NCBI GenBank assembly: GCA_003141795.1
Contig: PLNO01000249.1
Span: forward strand, 1,398-7,631
From: Spirochaetaceae bacterium
Lineage (GTDB): Bacteria > Spirochaetota > Spirochaetia > SZUA-6 > Fen-1364
Direction of reading: 5' to 3'
Length of the DNA stretch: 6,234 nucleotides
Shown: positions 1-5,675 of the stretch, in pieces
Position numbering within the stretch: position 1 is the stretch's first letter
Layout: each line of letters starts with the position of its first letter
Made by a program: the position numbers and the translations under genes
The notes under the pieces: generated by a model
The model's database searches: none
Told to the model about the DNA's origin: nothing
Seen by the model: only the letters and a program-made list of their open reading frames with translations

Positions 1-343
1 CGATGGCCCGTTGCACCTGCTCGTCCTGGCTTTCCATGGTCATCGCGCCCGCCAGCGTGTGGAGGTCCACGCCCGCCCGCTCGGCGATGCGGGAGAGTCC
101 CTCCGCGAAGGCGACGTGATAGGGGTGCAGTCCGGGCTGGAGGAATGTCACCCGCTTGCCGTGGGCTCCGTCCCCGGGTGATTCGGGAATGCCGCACTTC
201 TGGATGCCCCATCCGGCGTACTCGAAGTCGTACCAGTGCCGCGCATCGGTCTTCGGGTATTGGGACGGGGTGCGCGGCCGTGGGGGGATGACCTTCTGTC
301 GTGTGTTCCAGGGTATCAGTAGGCGATCACTGCTGGAGAACAT
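1..343 (-). CDS. Sugar ABC-transporter-type substrate-binding protein, N-terminal part, runs off left edge
   Basis: A minus-strand frame stays open from an ATG at 341-343 to the left edge (114 codons) and is cut there. After a polar N-terminal stretch of about 57 residues (containing HWYDFEYAGWGIQKCG) comes KRVTFLQPGLHPYHVAFAEG, then LSRIAERAGVDL and a segment ending ESQDEQVQRAI. A beta strand, then a helix after HPYHVAFAEGL, then a second strand is the opening of a periplasmic-binding-protein (LacI/ribose-binding) fold, which binds sugars or similar small ligands for an ABC importer. No hydrophobic signal peptide or lipobox is visible before the domain, which is unusual for an exported binding protein. 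The protein may be cytoplasmic or regulatory, or the real start may differ. No other good start exists in the N-terminal part. No clear Shine-Dalgarno precedes the ATG. It is divergent from the sigma factor gene. Ligand and family are uncertain because only the N-terminus is present. Confidence 0.7.
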   Translation of the reverse strand, partial: MFSSSDRLLIPWNTRQKVIPPRPRTPSQYPKTDARHWYDFEYAGWGIQKCGIPESPGDGAHGKRVTFLQPGLHPYHVAFAEGLSRIAERAGVDLHTLAGAMTMESQDEQVQRAI

Positions 344-354
344 GTCTTACATGG

Positions 355-383
355 ATGATACCGGAAGGTCGAGGAACGCGCAA
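355..383 (-). promoter_or_regulatory. Possible sigma-70-type promoter for the leftward substrate-binding protein gene
   Basis: Read on the minus strand, TTGCGC (378-383) is followed after exactly 17 bases by TATCAT (355-360). The boxes match the housekeeping consensus at 4/6 and 5/6. Transcription would start within a few bases of the ATG at 343, implying an almost leaderless message, which fits the missing Shine-Dalgarno. Matches of this quality also occur by chance. Confidence 0.3.
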
Positions 384-440
384 CCGTGGCCGCGCGAGAT
401 CGGGCGCATGCCGTGCGACATGCACCCGAGGCTTGCAACG

Positions 441-469
441 ATACTGCCGGGGGCCGTCCCCGGCAGTAT
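441..469. repeat. Perfect 12-bp inverted repeat with 5-base loop, just before the sigma gene
   Basis: ATACTGCCGGGG (441-452) and CCCCGGCAGTAT (458-469) are perfect reverse complements around GCCGT. The right arm ends 4 bases before the GGAG (474-477) that is the likely ribosome binding site of the sigma gene. No T-run follows on either strand, so it is not a standard terminator. It could be an operator in the divergent promoter region or an mRNA hairpin that controls access to the ribosome binding site. The remaining intergenic sequence from 344 to 440 shows no gene. Confidence 0.75.
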
Positions 470-489
470 TATTGGAGCGGACAGAAAAA

Positions 490-1746
490 ATGGGACTGGA
501 GAAATCGATAGACGAGCACGTGGCGCATCTGTACCGCACCGAGTCGAGACGGGTGTTGGCTGTGCTGGTCCGTCTGCTCGGCGATTTTGACCTGGCGGAA
601 GAGGCACTGCAAGAGGCCTTTCGCGCGGCTCTGGAACGGTGGCCGAAGGACGGCCTGCCACGGAATCCGCGAGCCTGGCTCGTCTCTACCGGCAGGTTCA
701 AGGGAATCGACGTCGTTCGACGCCGCGGGCGCCACGAGGCGTTGCTGGCTACGGTGGCCCAGGAAACCCGGGAGGCCTCCGTCGATCCTGAGGGACTGGA
801 TGACGAGACCCTTCAGGACGATCAGCTCCGCCTCATCTTCACCTGCTGCCATCCCGCCCTGCCCCTGGACGGCCGTATCGCCCTGGCCCTTCGTGAGGTC
901 TGCGGCCTCACGACCGAAGAGATAGCGCGGGCCTTCCTCGTCACCCCGGCAACCATGACCAAACGCATAGCCCGCGCCAAGGACCGGATTCGCAAGGAGC
1001 GCATCCCTTACGAGATCCCGTCCCGCTCCGAGCTGCCACGACGCCTGGCGGCCGTGCTTCAGGTCGTGTACCTCGTCTATAACGAAGGATTTACGGCGAC
1101 GGCAGGCCAGGCTTTTTCCCGGCGAGACCTGGCGGAGGATGCCGTCTACCTCGGCCGATTGATCGTGGACCTCCTCCCGGAGCCCGAGGCCATCGGCCTG
1201 CTGGGCCTGATGCTCCTCCATGATTCCCGCAGGCCGGCCCGGGTTGACGCGCGGGGTGACCTGATCCCCCTCGAGGATCAGGACAGATCGTTGTGGAACC
1301 GGGACTTGATGGCGGAAGGGACAGACCTGGCATACAAGGCCCTGCTCTCCGGCCGATTCGGATTCTACGCCCTTCAGGCCGCCATTGCCGCGGTTCATGC
1401 CTCGGCGCCGTCGGTCCGGGCAACCGATTGGGCCCAGATCGTCCGTCTCTACGACATGCTCCTGGAGACAAGCCCTTCCCCGGTCGTGGAGCTGAACCGG
1501 GCGATTGCGGTGGCCATGCGTGACGGGCCAGCCGTGGGGTTGGCACTCGTCGACGCGCTGCTCGAACGGGGGGAGCTTGCGGGTTACCACTCGGCCCATG
1601 CCGTGCGTGCCGACCTGAACAGGAGGTTGGGGCGCAGCCGCGAGGCCGCGGCATCTTACCGGCGCGCCCTCGCGCTTGCCCGACAGGAGCCCGAGCGTCG
1701 CTTCCTGGAGAAGCGCCTGGCAGAAATTTCAGGAATGTCTGTTTGA
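490..1746 (+). CDS. ECF42-type RNA polymerase sigma factor with C-terminal DUF6596/TPR-like extension
   Basis: This 418-residue extracytoplasmic-function sigma factor redirects RNA polymerase to a small stress regulon. Region sigma-2 spans about 10-80 (DLAEEALQEAFRAALERWP, then NPRAWLVSTGRFKGIDVVRR). Region sigma-4 spans about 111-172, with LIFTCCHPAL and the helix-turn-helix LTTEEIARAFLVTPATMTKR. After it comes a long extension: YLVYNEGF (194-201), LMLLHDSRRPAR (240-251), RSLWNRDLM (267-274), YALQAAIAAVHA (293-304), PSPVVELNRAIAVAM (329-343) and a TPR-like end with VRADLNRRLGRSREAA. These motifs are those of the ECF42 group (DUF6596 domain). The length is about twice that of a plain ECF factor and normal for this group. 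ATG 490 is chosen because the sigma-2 domain begins right after it. A GGAG lies 12 bases upstream, a rather long spacing. In-frame codons further upstream have no homology and cross the inverted repeat. No anti-sigma gene is adjacent, so the C-terminal extension is the likely regulator in cis. Confidence 0.93.
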   Translation: MGLEKSIDEHVAHLYRTESRRVLAVLVRLLGDFDLAEEALQEAFRAALERWPKDGLPRNPRAWLVSTGRFKGIDVVRRRGRHEALLATVAQETREASVDPEGLDDETLQDDQLRLIFTCCHPALPLDGRIALALREVCGLTTEEIARAFLVTPATMTKRIARAKDRIRKERIPYEIPSRSELPRRLAAVLQVVYLVYNEGFTATAGQAFSRRDLAEDAVYLGRLIVDLLPEPEAIGLLGLMLLHDSRRPARVDARGDLIPLEDQDRSLWNRDLMAEGTDLAYKALLSGRFGFYALQAAIAAVHASAPSVRATDWAQIVRLYDMLLETSPSPVVELNRAIAVAMRDGPAVGLALVDALLERGELAGYHSAHAVRADLNRRLGRSREAAASYRRALALARQEPERRFLEKRLAEISGMSV

Positions 1747-1805
1747 AGTTGTCCCTTTTGCCTGTCCCCGCACGACTATTGAGTGAAATCACAAGCGGCG
1801 GGGTA

Positions 1806-1819
1806 CGATCGGCGGATCG
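1806..1819. repeat. Short inverted repeat before the VOC gene
   Basis: CGATC (1806-1810), a GGCG loop and GATCG (1815-1819) form a perfect 5-bp hairpin 14 bases before the AAGGAGA ribosome binding site of the VOC gene. It lies in the 100-base gap after the sigma gene, the longest gap in the cluster, where a separate promoter could sit. I see no convincing promoter boxes there. A hairpin of this size is weak evidence. Confidence 0.3.
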
Positions 1820-1846
1820 CGGGACCCTGCCAGAAGGAGATACGGT

Positions 1847-2260
1847 ATGAATGCGCACGTGAGCTCGGTCCTTCTCGGGGTTCGGGACATGCAGAGGTCC
1901 AAGCGGTTTTACACCGAGGGTCTCGGCTGGAAGGTACAGCAGGACTACGGCATCTCTCTGTTCTTCGTGCAGAACGGAGGCTCGCTGGTCGGCTTCTACG
2001 GCCGCGATGGTCTTGCCGCCAGCGTGGGCGCGAGCCCGGAGGGCAGCGGCTTCAGCGGAATTGTCTTCAACTACGTCGTTCGCAGCGAGGCGCGGGTCGA
2101 CGTGATCATGGCGGAAGCGGGGAAGGCCGGCGCCACGGTCCTCAAGCCCGCCGCCGCCCTTCAGTGGGGCGGGTACGGCGGTTCCTTCGCGGATCCTGAC
2201 GGATACATCTGGAGCATCGGATACAGCGCCCAGGGAAAGGACCAGCCCTTCGCGGAGTAG
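1847..2260 (+). CDS. VOC-superfamily (glyoxalase/bleomycin-resistance fold) protein
   Basis: This 137-residue single-domain protein has the vicinal-oxygen-chelate fold, built from two beta-alpha-beta-beta-beta modules. Module 1 shows SSVLLGVRDMQRSKRFYTEG followed by LGW (about residues 6-28). Module 2 ends with WGGYGGSFADPDGYIWSI (107-124), the characteristic C-terminal VOC motif. Family members include metal-dependent lyases, dioxygenases and drug-binding resistance proteins. In many catalytic members the last strand carries a metal-binding glutamate, usually in a W-E pair after DPDGY. Here that position is serine (WSI), so a classical metal-centre enzyme is doubtful and a ligand-binding role is possible. 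The start is firm: AAGGAGA at 1834-1840 lies 6 bases from the ATG. The gene is the second of the sigma cluster, 100 bases after the sigma stop and 44 bases before the DGPF gene. Substrate unknown. Confidence 0.88.
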   Translation: MNAHVSSVLLGVRDMQRSKRFYTEGLGWKVQQDYGISLFFVQNGGSLVGFYGRDGLAASVGASPEGSGFSGIVFNYVVRSEARVDVIMAEAGKAGATVLKPAAALQWGGYGGSFADPDGYIWSIGYSAQGKDQPFAE

Positions 2261-2291
2261 CTGCCGGGCCGGCAGGGGTGACGAGATCACC
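2261..2291. repeat. Two tandem small inverted repeats between the VOC and DGPF genes
   Basis: CTGCCGGGCCGGCAG (2261-2275) is a perfect odd-length palindrome that begins directly after the VOC stop codon. GGTGA-CGAGA-TCACC (2277-2291) follows immediately and ends one base before the AGAGGAG ribosome binding site of the DGPF gene. Together they fill most of the 44-base gap. They could be a processing or translation-control structure. No T-run follows, so termination is unlikely. Confidence 0.4.
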
Positions 2292-2298
2292 AGAGGAG
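2292..2298 (+). promoter_or_regulatory. Ribosome binding site that fixes the start of the DGPF gene
   Basis: AGAGGAG ends directly before an in-frame ATG at 2299, which is too close to use, and lies 6 bases before the ATG at 2305. The second ATG is therefore the likely start. A GTG at 2278 is upstream of this site and lies inside the hairpin. Confidence 0.65.
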
Positions 2299-2304
2299 AT
2301 GAAC

Positions 2305-2628
2305 ATGCAGTTCTTTATCTACGGTCCCCCAACGGATAAGCAGCAGCCTCGGGACCCTGCCGAGTTGGGGAAGTTCATGGAGGAGTCCGTCAAGAAAGGA
2401 ATCCTCATCACCGGCGGAGGGCTGCATCGCAAGGAGACCAGGATCCACCTTACCGAGGGCAAGGTTTCCATCACGGACGGCCCCTTCCTGGAGGGGAAGG
2501 AGCTGATACCCGGTTTCACCGTCATCCAGGTGGACACCAAGGAGAAGGCCATCGAGTGGGTCACGAACCTGCGACGGCTCTACGGCGACGGGGAGACAAA
2601 CCTCGTACAGATCTTCGGAGCCTCGTAG
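2305..2628 (+). CDS. YCII-family protein with DGPF motif
   Basis: This 107-residue protein belongs to the YCII/DGPF family, small alpha-beta proteins of the dimeric ferredoxin-like type. It opens with MQFFIYGPP. Further on, GILITGGGL (32-40) is followed by the hallmark TDGPFLEGKELIPGF (57-71), then the strand and helix TVIQVDTKEKAIEWV (72-86), and the chain ends at LVQIFGAS. The motif DGPF is present literally, followed by the usual E-x-K-E-x-x-x-G-F pattern. The biochemical role of DGPF proteins is not established. They are commonly encoded beside ECF sigma factors with C-terminal extensions, as here two genes downstream of one, so this is probably a member of that regulon. The ATG at 2305 is chosen from the ribosome binding site spacing. 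The length is typical of the family. The stop lies about 60 bases before the uvrA-like gene. Confidence 0.9.
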   Translation: MQFFIYGPPTDKQQPRDPAELGKFMEESVKKGILITGGGLHRKETRIHLTEGKVSITDGPFLEGKELIPGFTVIQVDTKEKAIEWVTNLRRLYGDGETNLVQIFGAS

Positions 2629-2658
2629 AGCTCCGGCCACCCGCGACCTGCCGGCGCA

Positions 2659-2680
2659 CACACCGCACCGGCACGGTGTG
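2659..2680. repeat. 7-bp inverted repeat touching the uvrA-like gene's ribosome binding site
   Basis: CACACCG (2659-2665) and CGGTGTG (2674-2680) are perfect reverse complements around an 8-base loop. The last base of the right arm is also the first base of the GGAGGG Shine-Dalgarno (2680-2685), so a folded stem would sit against the ribosome binding site. The arrangement resembles that before the sigma and DGPF genes. Confidence 0.45.
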
Positions 2681-2685
2681 GAGGG
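2680..2685 (+). promoter_or_regulatory. Ribosome binding site of the uvrA-like gene
   Basis: GGAGGG lies one base from the ATG at 2687 and 4 bases from the GTG at 2690. The GTG is better spaced, so it is preferred, but the ATG adds only one residue. A GTG at 2678 overlaps this site and can be excluded. Confidence 0.5.
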
Positions 2686-2689
2686 AATG

Positions 2690-4936
2690 GTGACGCAAGA
2701 ATACATCGAAATCAAAGGCGCACGCGAAAACAACCTGAAAAACGTGTCCCTCAGGATTCCGAAAAGGAGGATCACCGTATTTACCGGCGTGTCCGGGTCC
2801 GGTAAGTCCTCCCTGGTCTTCGATACGATCGCGATGGAAGCTCAGCGCCTCCTCGCGGAGAATTTCAGCACCTTCCTTCGTGGCTTCATGCCCAGGTATC
2901 CCCAGCCCTCGGCCGATTCGCTGGCCAATTTGAACATGGCCGTCGTGGTCGATCAAAAGCGTCTGGGGGGCGGGTCCCATTCAACGGTCGGAACGATCAC
3001 GGATATCTCGTCAGTGTTGCGGCTCTTGTTTTCGAGGGCGGGCACCCCGTCCATCGGCGGTGCCCACCTGTTTTCCTTCAACAACCCGAATGGAATGTGC
3101 CCCGAGTGCAACGGTTCGGGGCGTCAGATGGGCGCGAACAGAGACAAGTTTCTGGACGAGTCGAAGTCGCTCAACGAGGGGGCCATCCTGTTCCCCGAAT
3201 ACGCACCCCAAACCTGGGGCTGGCACATCCTGAACGAGTCGGGTCTGTTCGACATGGACAAGAAGATCGCCGACTATACGGAGAAAGAAAAGGACCTCCT
3301 ATTGTACGGCAAGGCTCAGAAGATCGCGCTCACGGTCGGCGCCAAAAAGGTGAACATGACCTATCAAGGCGTGTTCGAAAAATTCATAGCCAAGTACATC
3401 ACGCGCGACTTGAAGACCATGTCCGAGAGAACGCAAAAGGCCGTGGCGCCCTACATCTCGATGCGGCCGTGTCACCTGTGCCACGGGGCACGACTCAGTC
3501 CTGAGGCGCTGAGCGTGAAGGTTGGCGGCTACACCATCGCCGAGCTGTCGTCGATGGAAGTCGACGAACTGGTGGAAGTCATCCGCGGTTTTTCTGCTCC
3601 GGAATCCGAACCGATTCTCAAAGCCCTGGGAAGCCGCCTGACCCACCTGTGCGATATCGGATTGGAGTACCTGAGCCTCGACCGGGAAACCGACAGCCTT
3701 TCGGGTGGAGAGTCTGCGCGAGTCAAGATGGTGAAGCATCTGACATCGAGCCTTGTCGACGTGATGTACATCTTCGACGAGCCGAGTGTGGGTCTTCATC
3801 CCCGAGACGTGCACCGGCTCAACGAGCTGCTTCAAAAGCTGCGTGACAAGGGCAACACGGTCCTGGTTGTCGAGCATGATCCCGCAGTGATCAAGATTGC
3901 CGACCACGTGGTGGACATCGGCCCATTCGCCGGACGCCGGGGTGGTGAAGTTGTTTTCGAAGGAACGTTCGAGGCCTTGCTCACGGCCCCCACGCTCACG
4001 GGGCGCCACATGAGACAAGCCCTGCCGATGAAGGCCGAGTTTCGAAGGGCCACGGGCTCCCTCCCCGTCCTCAACGCGAAGGTCAACAACCTGAAAAATG
4101 TGAGCGTCGATTTTCCCAGGGGGGTCTTCACCGTCGTGACCGGAGTCGCGGGATCGGGCAAGAGCTCCCTGGTGCACCGATGTTTCGTGCCGCAGCATCC
4201 CGAAGCCATCGTCATCGATCAGTCGGCCGTCGGCGCCAATTCGCGGTCCAACCCCGCCACGTACACGGGCATCATGGACAGCGTGCGCAAGGCCTTCGCG
4301 CGCGCCAACAAGGTCGCGCCGGCCCTGTTCAGCTTCAACTCGAAGGGCGCGTGCGAAAACTGTCACGGATTGGGGGTGGTGTACACGGATCTGGCCTTCC
4401 TGGACGAGGTCAAGCTGCCCTGCGAGGTCTGCGGTGGGAAGCGGTTCAAAGACGAGGTGTTGAGCTACAAGCTCGACGGCAAGTCCATATCCGACGTGCT
4501 TGAATTGACCGTGTCCCAGGCACTGGAATTCTTCACGCTCAAAGACGTCCTGAACGTCCTCGAATCCATGCGTGATGTGGGCTTGGACTATCTGAGTCTG
4601 GGACAACCGTTGAGCACTCTGTCAGGCGGAGAATGCCAGAGGATCAAGCTTGCAGGAGAACTGCACAAAAAGGGCAGCCTCTACATCATGGACGAGCCCA
4701 CGACGGGGCTGCACATGTCCGACATCGTCCATCTCTTGCAGATCATCGGCCGCATCGTCGACGCGGGAAACACGATGATCGTCATCGAGCACAACCTCGA
4801 CGTCATCCGCAACGCCGACTGGATCGTCGACATGGGACCGGAGGGCGGCTACAAAGGGGGGACGGTCGTCTTCCAGGGGACGCCACGGGACCTCGCAGCT
4901 GCCACGAGCTCCCTCACCGCTCGGTATCTTGCCTGA
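2690..4936 (+). CDS. UvrA-like ABC ATPase (short form without UvrB-binding domain)
   Basis: This 748-residue soluble tandem ABC ATPase belongs to the UvrA family, whose members bind damaged or drug-modified DNA in nucleotide excision repair. Half 1 has Walker A GVSGSGKSS (33-41), the LFSFNNP strand (127-133) with CPEC (137-140), CHLCHGAR (262-269), signature LSGGES (337-342) and Walker B IFDEPSVGLH (about 362-371). Half 2 has Walker A GVAGSGKSS (from about 485), a four-cysteine zinc module (CENC and CEVC, about 554-582), signature LSGGEC (from about 644) and Walker B IMDEPTTGLH (about 667). Standard UvrA is about 940 residues. Here the chain passes from RLLFSRAGTP to LFSFNNP in a few residues, where canonical UvrA carries the UvrB-binding domain and the first CxxC pair. 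Both ATPase sites look intact. The protein resembles the short UvrA paralogs associated with drug resistance rather than the housekeeping repair protein. It is last in the sigma cluster. The start is GTG 2690 or ATG 2687. Confidence 0.92.
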   Translation: MTQEYIEIKGARENNLKNVSLRIPKRRITVFTGVSGSGKSSLVFDTIAMEAQRLLAENFSTFLRGFMPRYPQPSADSLANLNMAVVVDQKRLGGGSHSTVGTITDISSVLRLLFSRAGTPSIGGAHLFSFNNPNGMCPECNGSGRQMGANRDKFLDESKSLNEGAILFPEYAPQTWGWHILNESGLFDMDKKIADYTEKEKDLLLYGKAQKIALTVGAKKVNMTYQGVFEKFIAKYITRDLKTMSERTQKAVAPYISMRPCHLCHGARLSPEALSVKVGGYTIAELSSMEVDELVEVIRGFSAPESEPILKALGSRLTHLCDIGLEYLSLDRETDSLSGGESARVKMVKHLTSSLVDVMYIFDEPSVGLHPRDVHRLNELLQKLRDKGNTVLVVEHDPAVIKIADHVVDIGPFAGRRGGEVVFEGTFEALLTAPTLTGRHMRQALPMKAEFRRATGSLPVLNAKVNNLKNVSVDFPRGVFTVVTGVAGSGKSSLVHRCFVPQHPEAIVIDQSAVGANSRSNPATYTGIMDSVRKAFARANKVAPALFSFNSKGACENCHGLGVVYTDLAFLDEVKLPCEVCGGKRFKDEVLSYKLDGKSISDVLELTVSQALEFFTLKDVLNVLESMRDVGLDYLSLGQPLSTLSGGECQRIKLAGELHKKGSLYIMDEPTTGLHMSDIVHLLQIIGRIVDAGNTMIVIEHNLDVIRNADWIVDMGPEGGYKGGTVVFQGTPRDLAAATSSLTARYLA

Positions 4937-4937
4937 T

Positions 4938-4956
4938 CGACGGCCCTTTGGGGTCG
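4938..4956. terminator. Weak possible bidirectional terminator between convergent genes
   Basis: Only 21 bases separate the stop codons of the uvrA-like gene and the DUF1801 gene. They contain CGAC-GG-CCC (4938-4946), a TTT loop and GGG-GTCG (4950-4956), a 7-bp stem with a two-base bulge. No real T-run follows on either strand, so the call rests mainly on position between convergent genes. Confidence 0.25.
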
Positions 4957-4957
4957 G

Positions 4958-5377
4958 CTATTTCACCTTTCGCGCGCCTGACTTTGCGGCGGGCTTCGCG
5001 CCGGCCTTCGTGTCGGACTTGCCATGGTTGAACTCCGCAGCCGCGCGGACCATCGCCTTCAGCGCCTTTTCGTCGACCGTGTCATTTTCAAGTATGTCGA
5101 TGGCGCGCCACTGCTTGCCCTCCAGCTCGGCATTGAAAAGCTTGTCCGGATCCGGGAGCATCGCCCCCGAGGGGAAGGTAACCTTCACCTTGCCCTTGAA
5201 CGCTGCTGCCAGGCAGACATTGCCGTCGTGCGACCAGACCGGCGCGCCCCTCCACTTGACCTCTTCCGTGATGGCTGGATCGGCCTTGAGGATGATCGCG
5301 CGGATCCGCGCAAAGACCGTGCCCCGCCAGTCCGTCAGCCCCGCGATCATTTCGTCGATCTGTTCACTCGCGCTCAT
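4958..5377 (-). CDS. DUF1801 domain protein
   Basis: This 139-residue minus-strand protein matches the DUF1801 family, a small domain with a frataxin-like fold and no settled function. Recognisable segments are IDEMIAGLTDWRGTVFARIR (7-26), the stretch with KADPAITEEVKWRGAPVWSH (31-50), the strand FKGKVKVTFPSGAMLPDP (60-77) and a C-terminal helix around DEKALKAMVRAAAEFN (101-116). The last 20 or so residues form a lysine/alanine-rich tail that is low in complexity and may bind nucleic acid or be disordered. The start is firm: on the minus strand AGGAGG (5384-5389) lies 6 bases before the ATG at 5375-5377. The frame is open 29 codons further upstream, but without family similarity. The gene converges on the uvrA-like gene, so it is not in that operon, although DUF1801, DGPF and VOC genes often occur in the same accessory neighbourhoods. 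Confidence 0.88.
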   Translation of the reverse strand: MSASEQIDEMIAGLTDWRGTVFARIRAIILKADPAITEEVKWRGAPVWSHDGNVCLAAAFKGKVKVTFPSGAMLPDPDKLFNAELEGKQWRAIDILENDTVDEKALKAMVRAAAEFNHGKSDTKAGAKPAAKSGARKVK

Positions 5378-5675
5378 TGAAATCCTCCTGGGGTGAATGC
5401 CTCTGCTCTCAAGGTAATCAAAGGATTTGCGGGAGGTCAAAAAAATCGTGACCAGAGAATGCACGGAGCACTTTGGGAATGTCGGTGCAGCGCCCGACCT
5501 GTGTTTGAAGACGACCTAGTGGCGTGGCCGTCGCAGCAGGAGCTGCTCGTTCATGTGCTCGCCCAACAGGGACGTTGGGGCGCGTCGGCCAGCAATCGGT
5601 CCTGACCGATCCCCAAAGAAACCCACCGGAGGCGCGGACCGGTCGAAGTGCCGCCGGTCTCACGCACAGGCAAGT
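5378..5675. other. Intergenic stretch without a recognisable gene
   Basis: About 300 bases lie between the DUF1801 start and the recombinase remnant. The short frames that cross it on both strands have no recognisable protein motifs and no ribosome binding sites. It contains the DUF1801 ribosome binding site at 5384-5389 and presumably its promoter, a 6-bp inverted repeat (CCCAAC 5562-5567 / GTTGGG 5574-5579) and the near-palindrome at 5595-5610. It may be degraded mobile-element DNA. Confidence 0.5.
5595..5610. repeat. 16-base near-palindrome upstream of the recombinase remnant
   Basis: ATCGGTC (5595-5601) and GACCGAT (5604-5610) are perfect 7-base inverted arms separated by only CT. A second 8-base palindrome, GACCGGTC, lies at 5637-5644 and shares the GACCG core. 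Such closely spaced dyads suit a dimeric DNA-binding protein or a recombination site. No function can be assigned. Confidence 0.4.

Noticed and set aside
297..328. TGTCGT followed by CGATC as a possible ECF42-type promoter for the sigma gene
   Set aside because: The spacer is 21 bases, longer than expected, the -35 differs from the TGTCGA I recall for this group, and it lies inside the divergent coding region far from the start.
467..472. TATTAT as a -10 box for the sigma gene
   Set aside because: There is no -35 at a usable distance, and the transcript would start at or after the ribosome binding site.
156..590. Plus-strand open frame of 144 codons between the left gene and the sigma gene
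   Set aside because: It is antisense to the substrate-binding protein, runs across the inverted repeat and into the sigma gene, and has no domain.
469..2290. Two long minus-strand open frames (about 375 and 400 codons) opposite the sigma and VOC genes
   Set aside because: They overlap each other and well-supported plus-strand genes, and their translations are low-complexity, Pro/Arg/Gly-rich or featureless.
1819..2362. Repeated 12-base word CGGGACCCTGCC at 1820 and 2350
   Set aside because: One copy is within DGPF coding sequence; a single short GC-rich match is expected by chance.
3299..4606. Long minus-strand open frame (435 codons) opposite the uvrA-like gene
   Set aside because: It is antisense to a clear UvrA coding sequence with intact motifs, has no recognisable domains, and is explained by the codon bias of the real gene.
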